Translations under genes and position numbers: made by a program
NCBI GenBank assembly: GCA_037043455.1
Contig: JAWPHD010000130.1
Location: 514,501 to 578,500 of the forward strand
Origin: Cyrtodaria siliqua
Taxonomy: Eukaryota; Mollusca; Bivalvia; Adapedonta; Hiatellidae
Length of the DNA stretch: 64,000 nt
Direction of reading: 5' to 3'
Notes under the pieces: model-generated
Databases searched by the model: none
What the model was told of the DNA's origin: nothing
Seen by the model: only the letters and a program-made list of their open reading frames with translations
Part shown: piece after piece, positions 1 through 13,700 of the stretch
Layout of the letters: each line of letters starts with the position of its first letter
Position numbering within the stretch: the stretch's first letter is position 1

Positions 1-655
1 TTTGGCGTAGTAATGGCCCTTTAATGTTTAATGCCCTTTAATGTTTTAACACACAAACTTTGTCCGGACTAGTTCTCCTGAACCCCTGACAGAATATAGT
101 GAAACTTGGCAAGGAAGATCAGTATCAAGCCTAGTTGTGCATATCATTGCCGTGTTCAGGTCGAATGATATTTGACGGAGTCATGGCCCTTTTAAGTGTT
201 TAATAAGTACATTTCGTCCAGACTAGTCTCTTCTGAGTTCCTGGCAAGATTTCATAGGCCTAGTTGGGCATGCCATCACCATGTTCTTGTTGAATGATAA
301 TTTGCCAGAGTTATGGCCCTTTTAAGGGTTTAATACACAAACTTTGTCCCGACTAGTTCTCCTGATCCCCTCGCTGGATGTAAACGAATATTGGCGGGAA
401 TAATGAGTACGAAGCCTAGTTGCGCATATCAACGCCGGGTTCCAGTGGAATGCATTTTGGCAGAGTTATGGCCCTTTATAGGTTTTAATACATTAACTTT
501 GTACCAACTAGTTCTCCTGAACCTATGGCCAGATCACCAAACCTTATTGCGCATGTCATCGCCATGTTCCAGTTGAATGATTTTTGACAGAGTTATAGCC
601 CCTTATACACAAACTTTAACTTTAGCCAGTAGAGCGTCAAGGTCCTCTTGTTTTC
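1..655. mobile_element. Partial tandem-core repeat element (pearl/Helentron-like), truncated by window edge
   Basis: About four degenerate units of roughly 150-165 bp, each with 'ATGGCCCTTT', 'AAACTTTGTCC' and 'ACTAGTTCTCCTGA'. The right end (about 611-646) carries AGCCAGTAGAGCGTC and CCTCTTGTT, the same end as the element at 43.75-46.43 kb. The core units of the two differ, so they are subfamilies sharing ends. No coding capacity. Confidence 0.7.
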
Positions 656-1670
656 TACATAAAAGTTGATAAAAATAATATATGTCAACCATTATTAAGA
701 CTTACGTGAATATTTCAAAGCAATCGTTTTCTTTGACTACTACTTATTGTTGATGATATTGCACCGATGGAATATATTTAAACCTTTGGTAGAAATACGA
801 AGAAAATATGAATCTAAACATTTTATACCTTTGTATTTAATTACATGCATGGAGGTTTAAGCAAAAACGAAAATCGATGTGCTACTTTTAATACTTTCAC
901 AAATGTTGGTACCATGACGAAGGGACAAGTTTAATGCTTGATTAATACTTCACGATTGTCACGTGTCTCTTTAAATGCTAACTGTAAAATGTTAGGCTAG
1001 TGAACCGTGTTTCCATTGACAAAAAGGTGTATCGAAGTTTAATAAATCTAGTTCAGTACTCTATAAACGCTTGTTGTAGAGGGTTTAACGGACTGCAGTA
1101 GCAGGTTTAAATATTTTAGATAATCAAACAGCGTGAGTGCTTCACTTCGATTTTTTTGCAAATATTATTTAAAACAGTTGTTTTATTAAACGCTATTTTA
1201 ATTACTGAACGAACTGTTCAATTTGTTAAGTTTATAAATTTGTATTTATATTTTGAACAATAATTTAAATTTAAATTTATTTCATTTAAATTTCTTTTGA
1301 ATATGAAAATCTGCGTTGTTGAGATATCGTGATATGTAAACTTCAGCTTAAATTGTAAACACTTTACTAGTGGTAGCGAATTTCTTAAAGTAAACGCTGT
1401 ATTGACATGGTTAATTTGATCGCGAGCATTTACACTATACGGAAGTTTAAGATAAAGTATATGGCTATATTAAATTACATGTGAATGTTGGAATAGAAGT
1501 TTAAGATGAGGATTTCGTTTATAATTGTGTTTAACATGTATATTGTTAAGGGTTGTTATATCCCAAGTGTGTGAGCAGTGTTCATCGGACGCAATAATTT
1601 ACTTTTCTTAAACAGTGTTGATAAAACAATTCAAGTATCGTATGTTATTTAATAGCATCACGATTTGGAG
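656..1670. other. 5' flank of the ADAMTS gene
   Basis: AT-rich and non-coding. 780-990 resembles the MITE-like family seen at 8.25-8.58 kb (ends in a CACGTGTCTCTTTAAA-type motif). I see no convincing TATA box, initiator or CpG-rich promoter. The transcription start and 5' UTR lie somewhere here but cannot be fixed from sequence. Confidence 0.4.
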
Positions 1671-1733
1671 ATGAGTCGGGTACAATTTAGCTACCGTGTT
1701 ATCGTTGTCGTCTTCCTTGGTAGTATATTTAAG
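1671..1733 (+). CDS. ADAMTS exon 1: initiator and signal peptide
   Basis: Encodes residues 1-21, with a hydrophobic core (VIVVVFLGSIF) after a basic N-terminus. Together with the first residues of exon 2 it makes a signal peptide, with likely cleavage near IYA/AEN. An in-frame TAG at 1653-1655 lies 15 nt upstream with no ATG between, and position -3 is a purine, so this ATG is the natural start. The exon ends AAG/GTAAGA in phase 0, matching exon 2. The 5' UTR and promoter are not identifiable. Confidence 0.85.
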
Positions 1734-4700
1734 GTAAGACGGTTTGTGTATTTGTTAAACACACACATATATTATGTATTTATTAGGTCAATGCTTTGAA
1801 CTTTAGGACAGTGCTAACATAATATACACACTGATGTATTGGTTGATGTTTAACGTAATATTCCGACACATTTCAGCCATGTGTGAGGGTCGATGTTTTG
1901 TGGTGACCAAGGAAAAGGTAGGTGGTCTACATCCACCACAAAAAATCGACCGTCATACATAGCCTAAACTGTTCGGATGTATATATAGACATACACAATG
2001 AGTAACCGATAACTATCCCCATAATGTAGATGTTGATAATAATAAGTTTATTTGCGTCTTATTGTTTACATGCGATTACATTTCTATATATTAACATACA
2101 GACATTAATGAAATGCCAACATCATTCTTCATAGAATTATAAGAGACGATGATTAAAATCTATTCACAGATCATGAGTTAAAATGACATATGTCTCTAAA
2201 ATATATTTAAATAGACAGGAAATTGCATCAGTAGTCCAATGGAATAACAACCAAAATACCAGTACGTAACATATATATGGTTCATTTTCAAAAAAATGGA
2301 GAGACAGCTGTCCGAGACAATTTTCTCTTTTCAGCTAGTTTACATTACTTCTTTTATATAGGGATATAATAATATACAAATTCAAAGACAAAAAATAACA
2401 ATGACAGTGCAGTTCATGAATTGTATATGGTACTGAACATGTAAAATCTACAGATATTTAGAAAAACAATTTGAACATATTGAATATCACAGGTTGAAGG
2501 AACGTGTTTGGACTGAAAAAAAATTGAAAAAAAAAAATTTGAAAAAAAAATTGAAAAAAAAAATCGAAAAAGAAATTCTTAAAAGAAAATCAGATATTTT
2601 TTTTTTGACTACATTTGTATACACATATCAAAATATATCAAATAAATGAAAAACTGTACACCAAAAACAATCCTTCCCAAAATTCTAACCCCATGTTAGA
2701 GACCATAGACACGGTCACTATGAGCTCGTTGGAGACTTTTCACTTCATGTGTTTCCATCCTCGATAACAAATCACACATTCAACATTTTTTCAAATCAAT
2801 TTGCGAGCTCAATCAAAATATGAACATACTTTCCAAAAAAGTTTTACTTCAAACCCCAAATTCCAACCAAATGGAGGAATGGAAACGCACGATGTGAAAA
2901 GCCTCCAACGAGCTCTTAGTGACCTTGTCTATGGTCTCTTACATGGGGTTAGAATTTTGGGTAGGATTGTTTTTGGTGTACAGTTTTTTATTTGTTTGAT
3001 ATGTTTTGATGTGTGTTTACAAATGCAGTCAAAAAAAAATCTTATTTGTTTTCAGATTATTTTTGTTCATTTTTTTCAAAAAATCTTTTCAATTTTTTTT
3101 TCCTTCAACCTGTGTTGAATATAGGTCTATATTTTATCTTTGCGGATCACGTAAAAGGATTTATTATAAACATCGTCATAACTTCTTTGAATAATCACGT
3201 GGCCTAACCTTTTCGCCCTACTTTCTTTGACGTTGACAGAGTCAATGTAATGACTGCGGATAGAGATTGGTAAATTATGTTATTTAAACGGCATCCAGGA
3301 TAAAATAATTACATATCTAGTAACTTAGAATTGCAGTTGTAGTTTTGTCGAAAAGTGATAAATACGAGCCTCTAATACTCGCCAGAGACTCGTATTTATC
3401 ATTTTCTTACACTCACCAAAATACAGCGGAAATTCTAAGTTACTAACCATGTAATTCATATGTAGCCTACTATGCGTGTCTGTGATCTATGGTTTATTTA
3501 ATTGTAACTGGGGACCTCAATTTAAGTCTCATCCGAAATACAGGCCCGCTAGGAAATATTTAATATTTCGTTTATTCATTTCAATTCGTTAATGGCTGCG
3601 GATCCTTGGATTACGATAAATGGCGATATGTGACATGAAAACCTAAAACAAACATTCATAATACAGAAGTGACTGCGCAAATTGCTATGAAACGCTTTCA
3701 ACTAGCAGTTCGTAAACAAGGTCGTCTATACATTTCACCCCGTTTATGTAAATATAAGAGTTGTCAAGTGTACGGAAATTTTGAATCATTACTAATACTT
3801 GAAGTTCAAAAACATGCCATTAATAATTTTATAGATTTATCGTTTTGATGTTTTACAAACGAGTACGGTAGTTATAACATGGTATTTTGAATATAAATAT
3901 TAATGTGTTTAACGATCAGATTACATGACTTTGTGTGTCGGGTGCGTGTATCATCCTCGTGTAAACAGTGTCATTATTAGTGTGCATTGTGCATTGTACA
4001 CACATGGACGAGTAGGCGGTGAACAAATACGTACCCGGTTACATTTATTTTGCTCATGAGTCATGATGAATTATTGTAGCATCATGATTGAAAGGCTTAG
4101 GCGGGGTTGGCCTTCGCCCTACTAGGTTTCTTCTTCTTCTTCTTCTTCTTCTTCTTCTTCTTCTTTTCTTCTTCTTTTTCTTCTTCTTCTTTCTTCTTCT
4201 TCTTCTTCTTCTTCTTCTTCTTCGACTGTTTGGTACGTTCAAATTATTGATTAATGGATTTGTCTGATTCTAAATGTGAAATGCAACTGCCACATCTCTA
4301 ATTAACTTTGACATTGATTTTGATTATTTCATACCCAGCTGATGATAGTGTGTCGTCAATGCAACAGAATGATATTGTGCACAAGTTATAACAGTTGTAC
4401 ATAAATTATTCCTTTTAAATATCTAGTACCAATTTACCTCCATAATTACAATTTATTTTATTTTGAGCGACGAAAATAGACTTACATTTAGTATGTATGC
4501 ATGTGTGTATGTGTGTGCGTGCGTACGTTCGTGGGTGCGTGCGTGCTGTGCGCGCGTGTACTTACGCAGGTATGGCATTGTCTGTCTGTCGGTTTGTCGG
4601 TCGGTCGTCCGTACGAAAGAAGTTATAGTCAAGCTTTTGTTAAGTCCACTTTTAAGACAGTGGAAACCAGAATGACACCAGAAAGTTCCTACCAAATGTA

Positions 4701-7700
4701 GGTCAATTTCAATGACCGTCGCCTACTGTTTGTACTCCGCTAATTTTACTTTAAAGTTTGATATTCATGTTTTACATTACAGTTTTTGGTATAATTCAAT
4801 ATACAGCTACATGCATGTCAGTTCATACATAAGTGAATAGTAGCTAGGTATAAATGAATGACATTGACCTACCTTTTACACTTCGTTAATTTACAATAAA
4901 GTTTCACATTCATACGTTTTATTAAGCATATTACTCAGATACCAAAAGCCATACACGAGTGTTGGATACCTGATAGGATACGAGGCTCGGCCGAGTATCC
5001 CGTCATTTATCCAACTCCTTATTTTAAGTCGATAGTACAACACTCTGCCGAGTGTTGAATCACTCTGCCGAGTGTTGGATACACATAATCACACTGCTGA
5101 GTGTTGGATAAATATAATCACACTGCTGAGTGTTGGATAAATTTAATCACTCTGCCGATTGTTGGTTCACTCTGCCGACTGTTGGATAAATCTAATATCT
5201 CTGCCGAGTGTTGGATCGCTCTGCCGACAGTTGGATAAATATAATCTCTCTGCCGAGTGTTGGATCGCTCTGCCGACTGTTGGATAAATATAATCACTCT
5301 CTATCTTTTCACCCAATATAACAAACATATATATTACAGTTTATTATGTGAAGTCTTGGCAGACTCATTTAAACGTCAGATTTACATATCTTGAAAGGGA
5401 TCATTTTGAAAAGTTCCTCAAATCTCAATCGAAAATAATATAAACACTAACTTTCGATGGAAATGGCTTATTTTTCGTCACATGTGTATGTTGCTGGACA
5501 GACTGGTACTTTTACGGATGTATGAATACCAACAACTATTATGTAAACTGGTTTATATTTATTATCATAGGGTTTTTATTCGCGCTTACACGAAACGGTC
5601 ATATGACGCGATGACCACCATCCATCTATATCGGACGGAACACATTCGGATGCAGAACAATGGCCAAATTATTGTAAATAATTTAATACAATGGGCTCAT
5701 GTTAAGGAGAAAGTGACGATACATATACATTTCGCATGATTCACAATAGCATGCAAGTTTCTTTAAATAAACGTAAAACCAACTGGTTTGAAATAATTAT
5801 TTTACATCATTATTTGTCATACGGGTCATCCGACTATCGTATTTTGCAAATGATACTCACCCTGGTGTTAAGTGTGATAGGTATAAACATTTAACATTCA
5901 CTTTGAAGTAGTGAAGTTTTTGAAGTAGTGAAGTTTTTGCAGTGTGAAAGAAAAATAACTCAGTGCAAAAAGCAAGGGAGAACGTGTATGTCCTGTATAC
6001 CATAGTTGATTTAGGTGAAGCAGGTAAAAACGTCAATAAGAAAATGTAACATACACAGAACAAAGTCTATGAAAACACGGTTACAATAAGTACTGATAAG
6101 GGAGATCCATTGGAAGCAACATTCACGACCAAATCACCAGTAAAATAACACTATTTATTCGTAGCACGGGGACACATTTTACAGCCGCCACATTTCACTA
6201 AACGAACGCTAGTGTGAATGTTAATATATATTGATAACGGAGATCATTTGGAAACAAAACACAACACAACAAGAGAATGAATTAGCAGACTCATATTTAT
6301 TGAGTCTGTTCATGAGAGGTAAAGTAAGAAGCAACACCTATCACAACCCAAACTCAAAAGACAAGTGAAAGTAACACTAAAAACACAATTACAAGAGAAA
6401 ATAGAGGCCAAGCGTGCGACACCACTAACATAAGATGGTTGACAATAGAGGTACGGCATTGGAACGGTCAACGGCAAAAAGGCTGCTGGGGTATAAACCA
6501 TGTTCTTGGGTGCATCGAAACTCACTCTTATCTGTTTACATAAAAAAGGAATACAAATCCCGCAATGTTATTTCCTCTAACAAACCAGGCAGCATTAATA
6601 GGCAATATAAATATAACGAAAAGATGATCAATATAAAACAACAGTTAGGCAGTTGGGCTGAATCATGGTTAGTTACGTTCAACCCAAATAAAACGGAATC
6701 ACTAATTATATAATGCAAACATATTAAACCGTTACATCCATCGTTATTTATGAATAATACTATTATTCAAGAAGTAGAGACTCATAAACATCTCAGATTA
6801 TATGTTCAAATGATTGTAGTTGGCATGCAAACCTGAAATACGTCACAGAAAAAGCATGGAAACGTATTAATATTATGAGAAGACTCAAATTTGTTCTAGA
6901 CCGTAAATCCCTAGAAGCCATTACATGCATTCGACCAATTTTGGAACATGCTGACGTAGTTTGGGATAACTGCACATAATATGAAATAAATGACTTCGAA
7001 AAAATACAAATAGAAGCCGCTAGGATAGTAACTGGCGCAACTAAATAAGTATCAATATCCCTATTCAATGACGAAACAGTGTGGGAAAGACTGCAATTAC
7101 GTCGTAAGAAGCATAAACTTAAGATGATTATTCATTAAAATGTTAAAACTTAATTACACCCCCATATTTAAATAAATTAGTACGCGATAATGTAGCCGAA
7201 TCCACATAATATGAACTCCGAAACGCTGATAAAATAATAACCATTCCATGTAAATCACAACTATTTGCTAAATCCTTCTTGCCATCCACAATAAAAAAAA
7301 TGGAATGAACAGAACATACAAGGAATGTCCCTACCGTCGATGCTTTTAAAAGGCAACTTAATATCTCCAATATACGAATACCCAACACTACTTCTACTAT
7401 GGGCAGCGCAAGGCACTTATATACAATACACGCCTTCGGCTGAGATGTTGCTCTCTAAATGGGCACTTATACGCCAAAAATATAATAGAAAATCCATTGT
7501 GTAATTGTGGGTCAACAGAAGACGCGAAACATTTCTTGCTGTGCTGCAGACATTACACGGAACAAGACGCATTTTAAATAATACCCTAAGGACATTGGGC
7601 ATACTTAATGTAAACACTACCCAACTTTTAGAGGGCATCCCTCACACATCTAATGAAACAAATATATCAATTTTCAAAGCTGTACATAAATACATTAGAA

Positions 7701-10700
7701 AAACCATTGTGTAATTGTGGGTCAACAGAAGACGCGAAACATTTCTTGCTGTGCTGCAGACAATACACGGAACAAGACGCATTTTAAATAATACCCTAAG
7801 GACATTGGGCATACTTAATGTAAACACTACCCAACTTTTAGAGGGCATCCCTCACACATCTAATGAAACAAATATATCAATTTTCAAAGCTGTACATAAA
7901 TACATTATGAGCACAAAACGATTCGAAATAACTAACCTCGAATAAATAATGCCTATTCGGGCGACCAAACCGCGAAAAACACACAACAAACTCTCTTCTC
8001 CAACTCTTATCTACTTGTTTCTTTATTCATCCATTCTTATTATTATTTGAAATTCCTTAACTAAAAGCCAAACTATTTAAATATTTTTATGGTTCATGAT
8101 TGTATAGACTTCTGAATATTTTCGTTTCATAGCATTATGTAACTATGGAAACGCATTGATATAAGCTAAAAGTTTTTTTCGAATCCACGTTTTCAAATTG
8201 TGTTAACATTTATTATAATATTTTGCAACCTTTGAGTATAAAATATTGTTTAAACTAACGGGACACACGGCGATCTTGATTTTTTTAAAACTCTTTGCGT
8301 CCCGTTTTTCTGCATAGCCTGCATATTTTCAAATCTTTATTAATTTGAAAAAGTTTACAGAAAAGTATTTGTGTGTACTACTACTTTTAAATACACTGTA
8401 CCAATAGTACATTTAAAACTATGGTAGAGCAATTCAAAATTGAATCGTTTATTTCCATTAATTAAATTATATGCAAGAATGTGTTTAGTCAAATGATACT
8501 TGTTTAATTATTTGAGGTGCTCATTTTTATGCTTGATATATACTTCACAATTTGGCGTGTGTCCCTTTAAATAACCCTTACGTTTTAAGCCCATTTATAG
8601 AAGGACACGTAACAATTACCCATATAACACACAATACCTTTGGTTAAACAGAGCCTGTTAGACGTCGGAAATAAATACTGATTCGTTGGTGTCAACTTCA
8701 GTAGTTTAAACACGAATAAACTCGCAGTGATCCTACCACATTGTTTGATTTACTCCGTAACAATGTGGAAGGATCACTTTACCGATTATCATAAAACAAC
8801 AACAAAAAGAACAAAAAAACAAAACATAGCATAATGTATCGGTTAACTTGGTAACCGGAAAACTAACTTAAAAAAACACAAAAACATGCCAAATGTATGC
8901 AGTTCATAACATTATACACAAAAACATGCCAAATGTATGCAGTTCAGCTTTTCCAATGTGCACAAGTTGCCACTGGTAGGTCAGAGCATCTAGAGAATGA
9001 TTTGTTTTTGAGATAGTGTTCAAGGCTGTAAAAGTGTCATGATGCTTTTCACTGCTGCTAACTATTTGGCTAGTATTCATTAATACCCGTGACACACAGT
9101 CTTATTGCTTCTTCGTTAATTGAAGTTGTTTCATATCGTCAACTATTTGACTAATATTCATTAATACCAGTGACAGTCAATCTAACTGCTGCTTCGTTAA
9201 TTGTAAGTAACAAATGTGGAACTATTTGGCTAATATTCATTAATACCCAGGGACAGTCAATCTTAATACTGTTTCGTTAATTCAAGTTACAAATGTTGAA
9301 GTATTTGGCTAATATTCATTAATACCAGTGACAGTCAATCTTACTGCTGCTTCGTTAATTCTAAGTTACAAATGTTGAAGTATTTGGCTAATATTCATTA
9401 ATACCAGTGAGAGTCAATCTTACTGCTACTTCGTTAATTCTAAGTTACAAATGTGGAACTATTTGGCTAATATTCATTAATACCCAGGGACAGTCAATCT
9501 TAATACTGTTTCGTTAATTCAAGTTACAAATCTGGAACTATTTGGCTAATATTCATTAATACCAGTGACAGTCAATCTTACTGCTGCTTCGTTAATTCAA
9601 GTTACAAATGTGGAACTATTTGGCTAATATTCATTAATACCCAGGGACAGTCAATCTTAATACTGTTTCGTCAATTCAAGTTACAAATGTAGAACTGTTT
9701 GGCTAATATTCATTAATACCCAGGGACAGTCAATCTTAATACTGTTTCGTTAATTCAAGTTACAAATGTAGAACTGTTTGGTTAATATTCATTAATACCA
9801 GTGACAGTCAATCTTACTGCTGCTCCGTTAATTCAAGTTACAAATGTGGAACTATTTGGCTAATATTCATTAATACCAGTGACAGTCAATCTTACTGCTG
9901 CTTCGTTAATTCAAGTTACAAATGTGGAACTATTTGGCTAATATTCATTAATACCCAGGGACAGTCAATCTTAATACTGTTTTGTTAATTCAAGTTACAA
10001 ATGTAGAACTGTTTGGCTAATATTCATTAATACCCAGTGACAGTCAATCTAACTGCTACTTCGTTAATTGCAAGTTACACATGTGGAACTATTTGGCTAA
10101 TATTCATTAATACCCAGTGACAGTCAATCGTAATGCTACTTCGTTAATTGTAAATTACAAATGTTGAAGTATTTGGCTAATATTCATTAATACCCAGTGA
10201 CAGTCAATTTTACTGCTGCTTCGTTAATTTTAAGTTACAAATGTTGAAGTATTTGGTTAATATTCATTAATACCAGTGACAGTCAATCTTACTGCTGCTT
10301 CGTTAATTCAAGCTACAAATGTTGAAGTATTTGGCTAATATTCATTAATACCAGTGACAGTCAATCTTACTGCTGCTTCGTTAATTCTAAGTTACAAATG
10401 TGGAACTATTTGGCTAATATGCAGTAATACCCGTGACAGATAATCTTACTGCTGCTTCGTTAATTCAAGTTACAAATCTTTAATTTTTTTTGGTAATATG
10501 CAGTAATACCCGCGACAGCCAATCTCACTGATGCTTCGTTAATTCAAAGTTACAAATGTTGAAGTATTTGGCTAATATTCATTAATATCAGTGTCAGTCA
10601 ATCTTACTGCTGCTTTGTTAGTTCTAAGTTACAAATGTGGAACTATTTGGTTAATATTCATTAATACCAGTGACAGCCAATCTTACTGCTGTTTTGTTAA

Positions 10701-13700
10701 TTTTAAGTTACAAATGTTGAAGTATTTGGCTAATATTCATTTATACCAGTGACAGCCAATCTGACTGCTGTTTCGTTAATTCAAGTTACAAATGTTGAAG
10801 TATTTGGCTAATATGCATTAATACCCAGGGACAGTCAATCTTACTGCTACTCCGTTAATTCTAAGTTGCAAATGTTGAAGTATTTGGCTAATATTCATTT
10901 ATACCAGTGACAGCCAATCTCACTGCTGTTTCGTTAATTCAAGTTACAAATGTTGAAGTATTTGGCTAATATTCATTAATACCAGTGACAGTCAATCTCA
11001 CTGCTGTTTCGTTAATTCAAGTTACAAATGTTGAAGTATTTGGCTAATATTCATTAATACCAGTGAGAGTCAATCTTACTGCTACTTCGTTAATTCTAAG
11101 TTACAAATGTGGAACTATTTGGCTAATATTCATTAATACCCAGGGACAGTCAATCTTAATACTGTTTCGTTAATTCAAGTTACAAATGTAGAACTGTTTG
11201 GCTAATATTCATTAATACCCAGGGACAGTCAATCTTAATACTGTTTCGTTAATTCAAGTTACAAATGTAGAACTGTTTGGCTAATATTCATTAATACCCA
11301 GGGACAGTCAATCTTAATACTGTTTCGTTAATTCAAGTTACAAATGTAGAACTGTTTGGTTAATATTCATTAATACCAGTGACAGTCAATCTTACTGCTG
11401 CTCCGTTTATTCAAGTTACAAATGTGGAACTATTTGGCTAATATTCATTAATACCAGTGACAGTCAATCTTACTTCTGCTTCGTTAATTCAAGTTACAAA
11501 TGTGGAACTATTTGGCTAATATTCATTAATACCCAGGGACAGTCAATCTTAATACTGTTTTGTTAATTCAAGTTACAAATGTAGAACTGTTTGGCTAATA
11601 TTCATTAATACCCAGTGACAGTCAATCTAACTGCTACTTCGTTAATTGTAAGTTACAAATGTGGAACTATTTGGCTAATATTCATTAATACCCAGTGACA
11701 GTCAATCGTAATGCTACTTCGTTAATTGTAAGTTACAAATGTTGAAGTATTTGGCTAATATTCATTAATACCCAGTGACAGTCAATCTTACTCCTGCTTC
11801 GTTAATTTTAAGTTACAAATGTTGAAGTATTTGGTTAATATTCATTAATACCAGTGACAGTCAATCTTACTGCTGCTTCGTTAATTCAAGTTACAAATGT
11901 TGAAGTATTTGGGTAATATTCATTAATACCAGTGACAGTCAATCTTACTGCTGCTTCGTTAATTCTAAGTTACAAATGTGGAACTATTTGGCTAATATGC
12001 AGTAATACCCGTGACAGATAATCTTACTGCTGCTTCGTTAATTCAAGTTACAAATCTTTATTTTTTTTTGGTAATATGCAGTTATACCCGCGACAGCCAA
12101 TCTCACTGATGCTTCGTTAATTCAAAGTTACAAATGTTGAAGTATTTGGCTAATATTCATTAATATCAGTGTCAGTCAATCTTACTGCTGCTTTGTTAAT
12201 TCTAAGTTACAAATGTGGAACTATTTGGTTAATATTCATTAATACCAGTGATAGCCAATCTTACTGCTGTTTTGTTAATTTTAAGTTACAAATGTTGAAG
12301 TATTTGGCTAATATTCATTTATACCAGTGACAGCCAATCTGACTGCTGTTTCGTTAATTCAAGTTACAAATGTTGAAGTATTTGGCTAATATGCCCAGGG
12401 ACAGTCAATCTTACTGCTACTCCGTTAATTCTAAGTTGCAAATGTTGAAGTATTTGGCTAATATTCATTTATACCAGTGACAGCCAATCTCACTGCTGTT
12501 TCGTTAATTCAAGTTACAAATGTTGAAGTATTTGGCTAATATTCATTAATACCAGTGACAGTCAATCTCACTGCTGTTTCGTTAATTCAAGTTACAAATG
12601 TTGAATATTTGGCTAATATTCAATAGTCTTCCACTTTAGTGTTTCGGCTTACAGCAAAATTAACTTCACAAGCACAAAATGTTTATAACTAAAGCAAACA
12701 TAAATGATTTAGGTAAATATTTTAATTAACACATATTTAATTAAAATGTTACACTTGAACTCTGTTTTACTACAAAACTATTAACATCAGCAAACATTCT
12801 ATGTTTGATTTGTTATTTGCTCTATCAATACACGTGTGTTTGTTTTCACCGTCGGTTGTTTACTATTAAGAGTGGTACATTTCGCTCGTTCGACAACTTG
12901 AATGTTAACAATATGGTCACATACTACTATTGTTTTGGGGCTACTGATTGGCTGAAAAAAGTATAGGGTGTATTAGGGTATATCTTTTTCGAAAGAGCTA
13001 TTTTCTGATTGGGTAGAATTGCCTTAACCATACCTGATGTACATAAAATGTCAAAATAATATGTGTAGGTGATAAAAAAAACAACAACTGTATTTGTTCT
13101 TGCATCTGGGCTATTTTATTGAGAAAATTGCAGGTATAGTAAATTGTCAGAAATTCACATTTATTTGCTGCGAGCCCGACGGTCAGCACCTTCATCAAAC
13201 CGAAAGTAGGTGAAAGCATTACAAAACCCCCAATTATTTTCACTTTTGTAAGTGTGTCTAGGATAGTTTTTGAAAATAAAGTAGCCTAAAAGGTTCCCTT
13301 GGGTATGTAAAATGTGTTTTAGGGCCAAAAGGCTATAATGTAACCCTATGTAAAATGCAATAGTGGTATATGACCATATGCACACTTGAACTTATATGCA
13401 AATAAAAAATCACTGTGGCCGCTTATGAATGTTAGGAACACAGTCGCAGGCTTTTTTTGCCTGCTGTCTGTGTCGTTACGTAGATTGCATTTTTAACTGT
13501 AATTATTTATTGATGATGATGAGATGGAAGTCATGATTCGGTGTCTTTTGGTGCCATTGAACCGATAAATGATGGCACTTTATTGCATACCGGGTATGGT
13601 TATCCGCGTTTTACATTTGTGATGGTAAGTCTGATCTTACACGTGGGGGAAGATAAAAGTCAGGCGCTGATATCAACAATGACAGTTGCATGATGTCATT

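Noticed and set aside
1877..1917. Possible small exon (TTTCAG acceptor, AAG/GTAGGT donor) after exon 1
   Set aside because: In the phase set by exon 1 it contains TGA, and its 41-nt length would shift the frame. Exon 1 joins exon 2 at 17270 in phase without it.
2801..3207. ORFs of 105, 62 and 64 codons
   Set aside because: They lie inside or at the edge of the hAT-like foldback element; low complexity and unsupported.
4054..4242. Arg/Lys-rich protein on the reverse strand
   Set aside because: Translation of a (TTC)n microsatellite.
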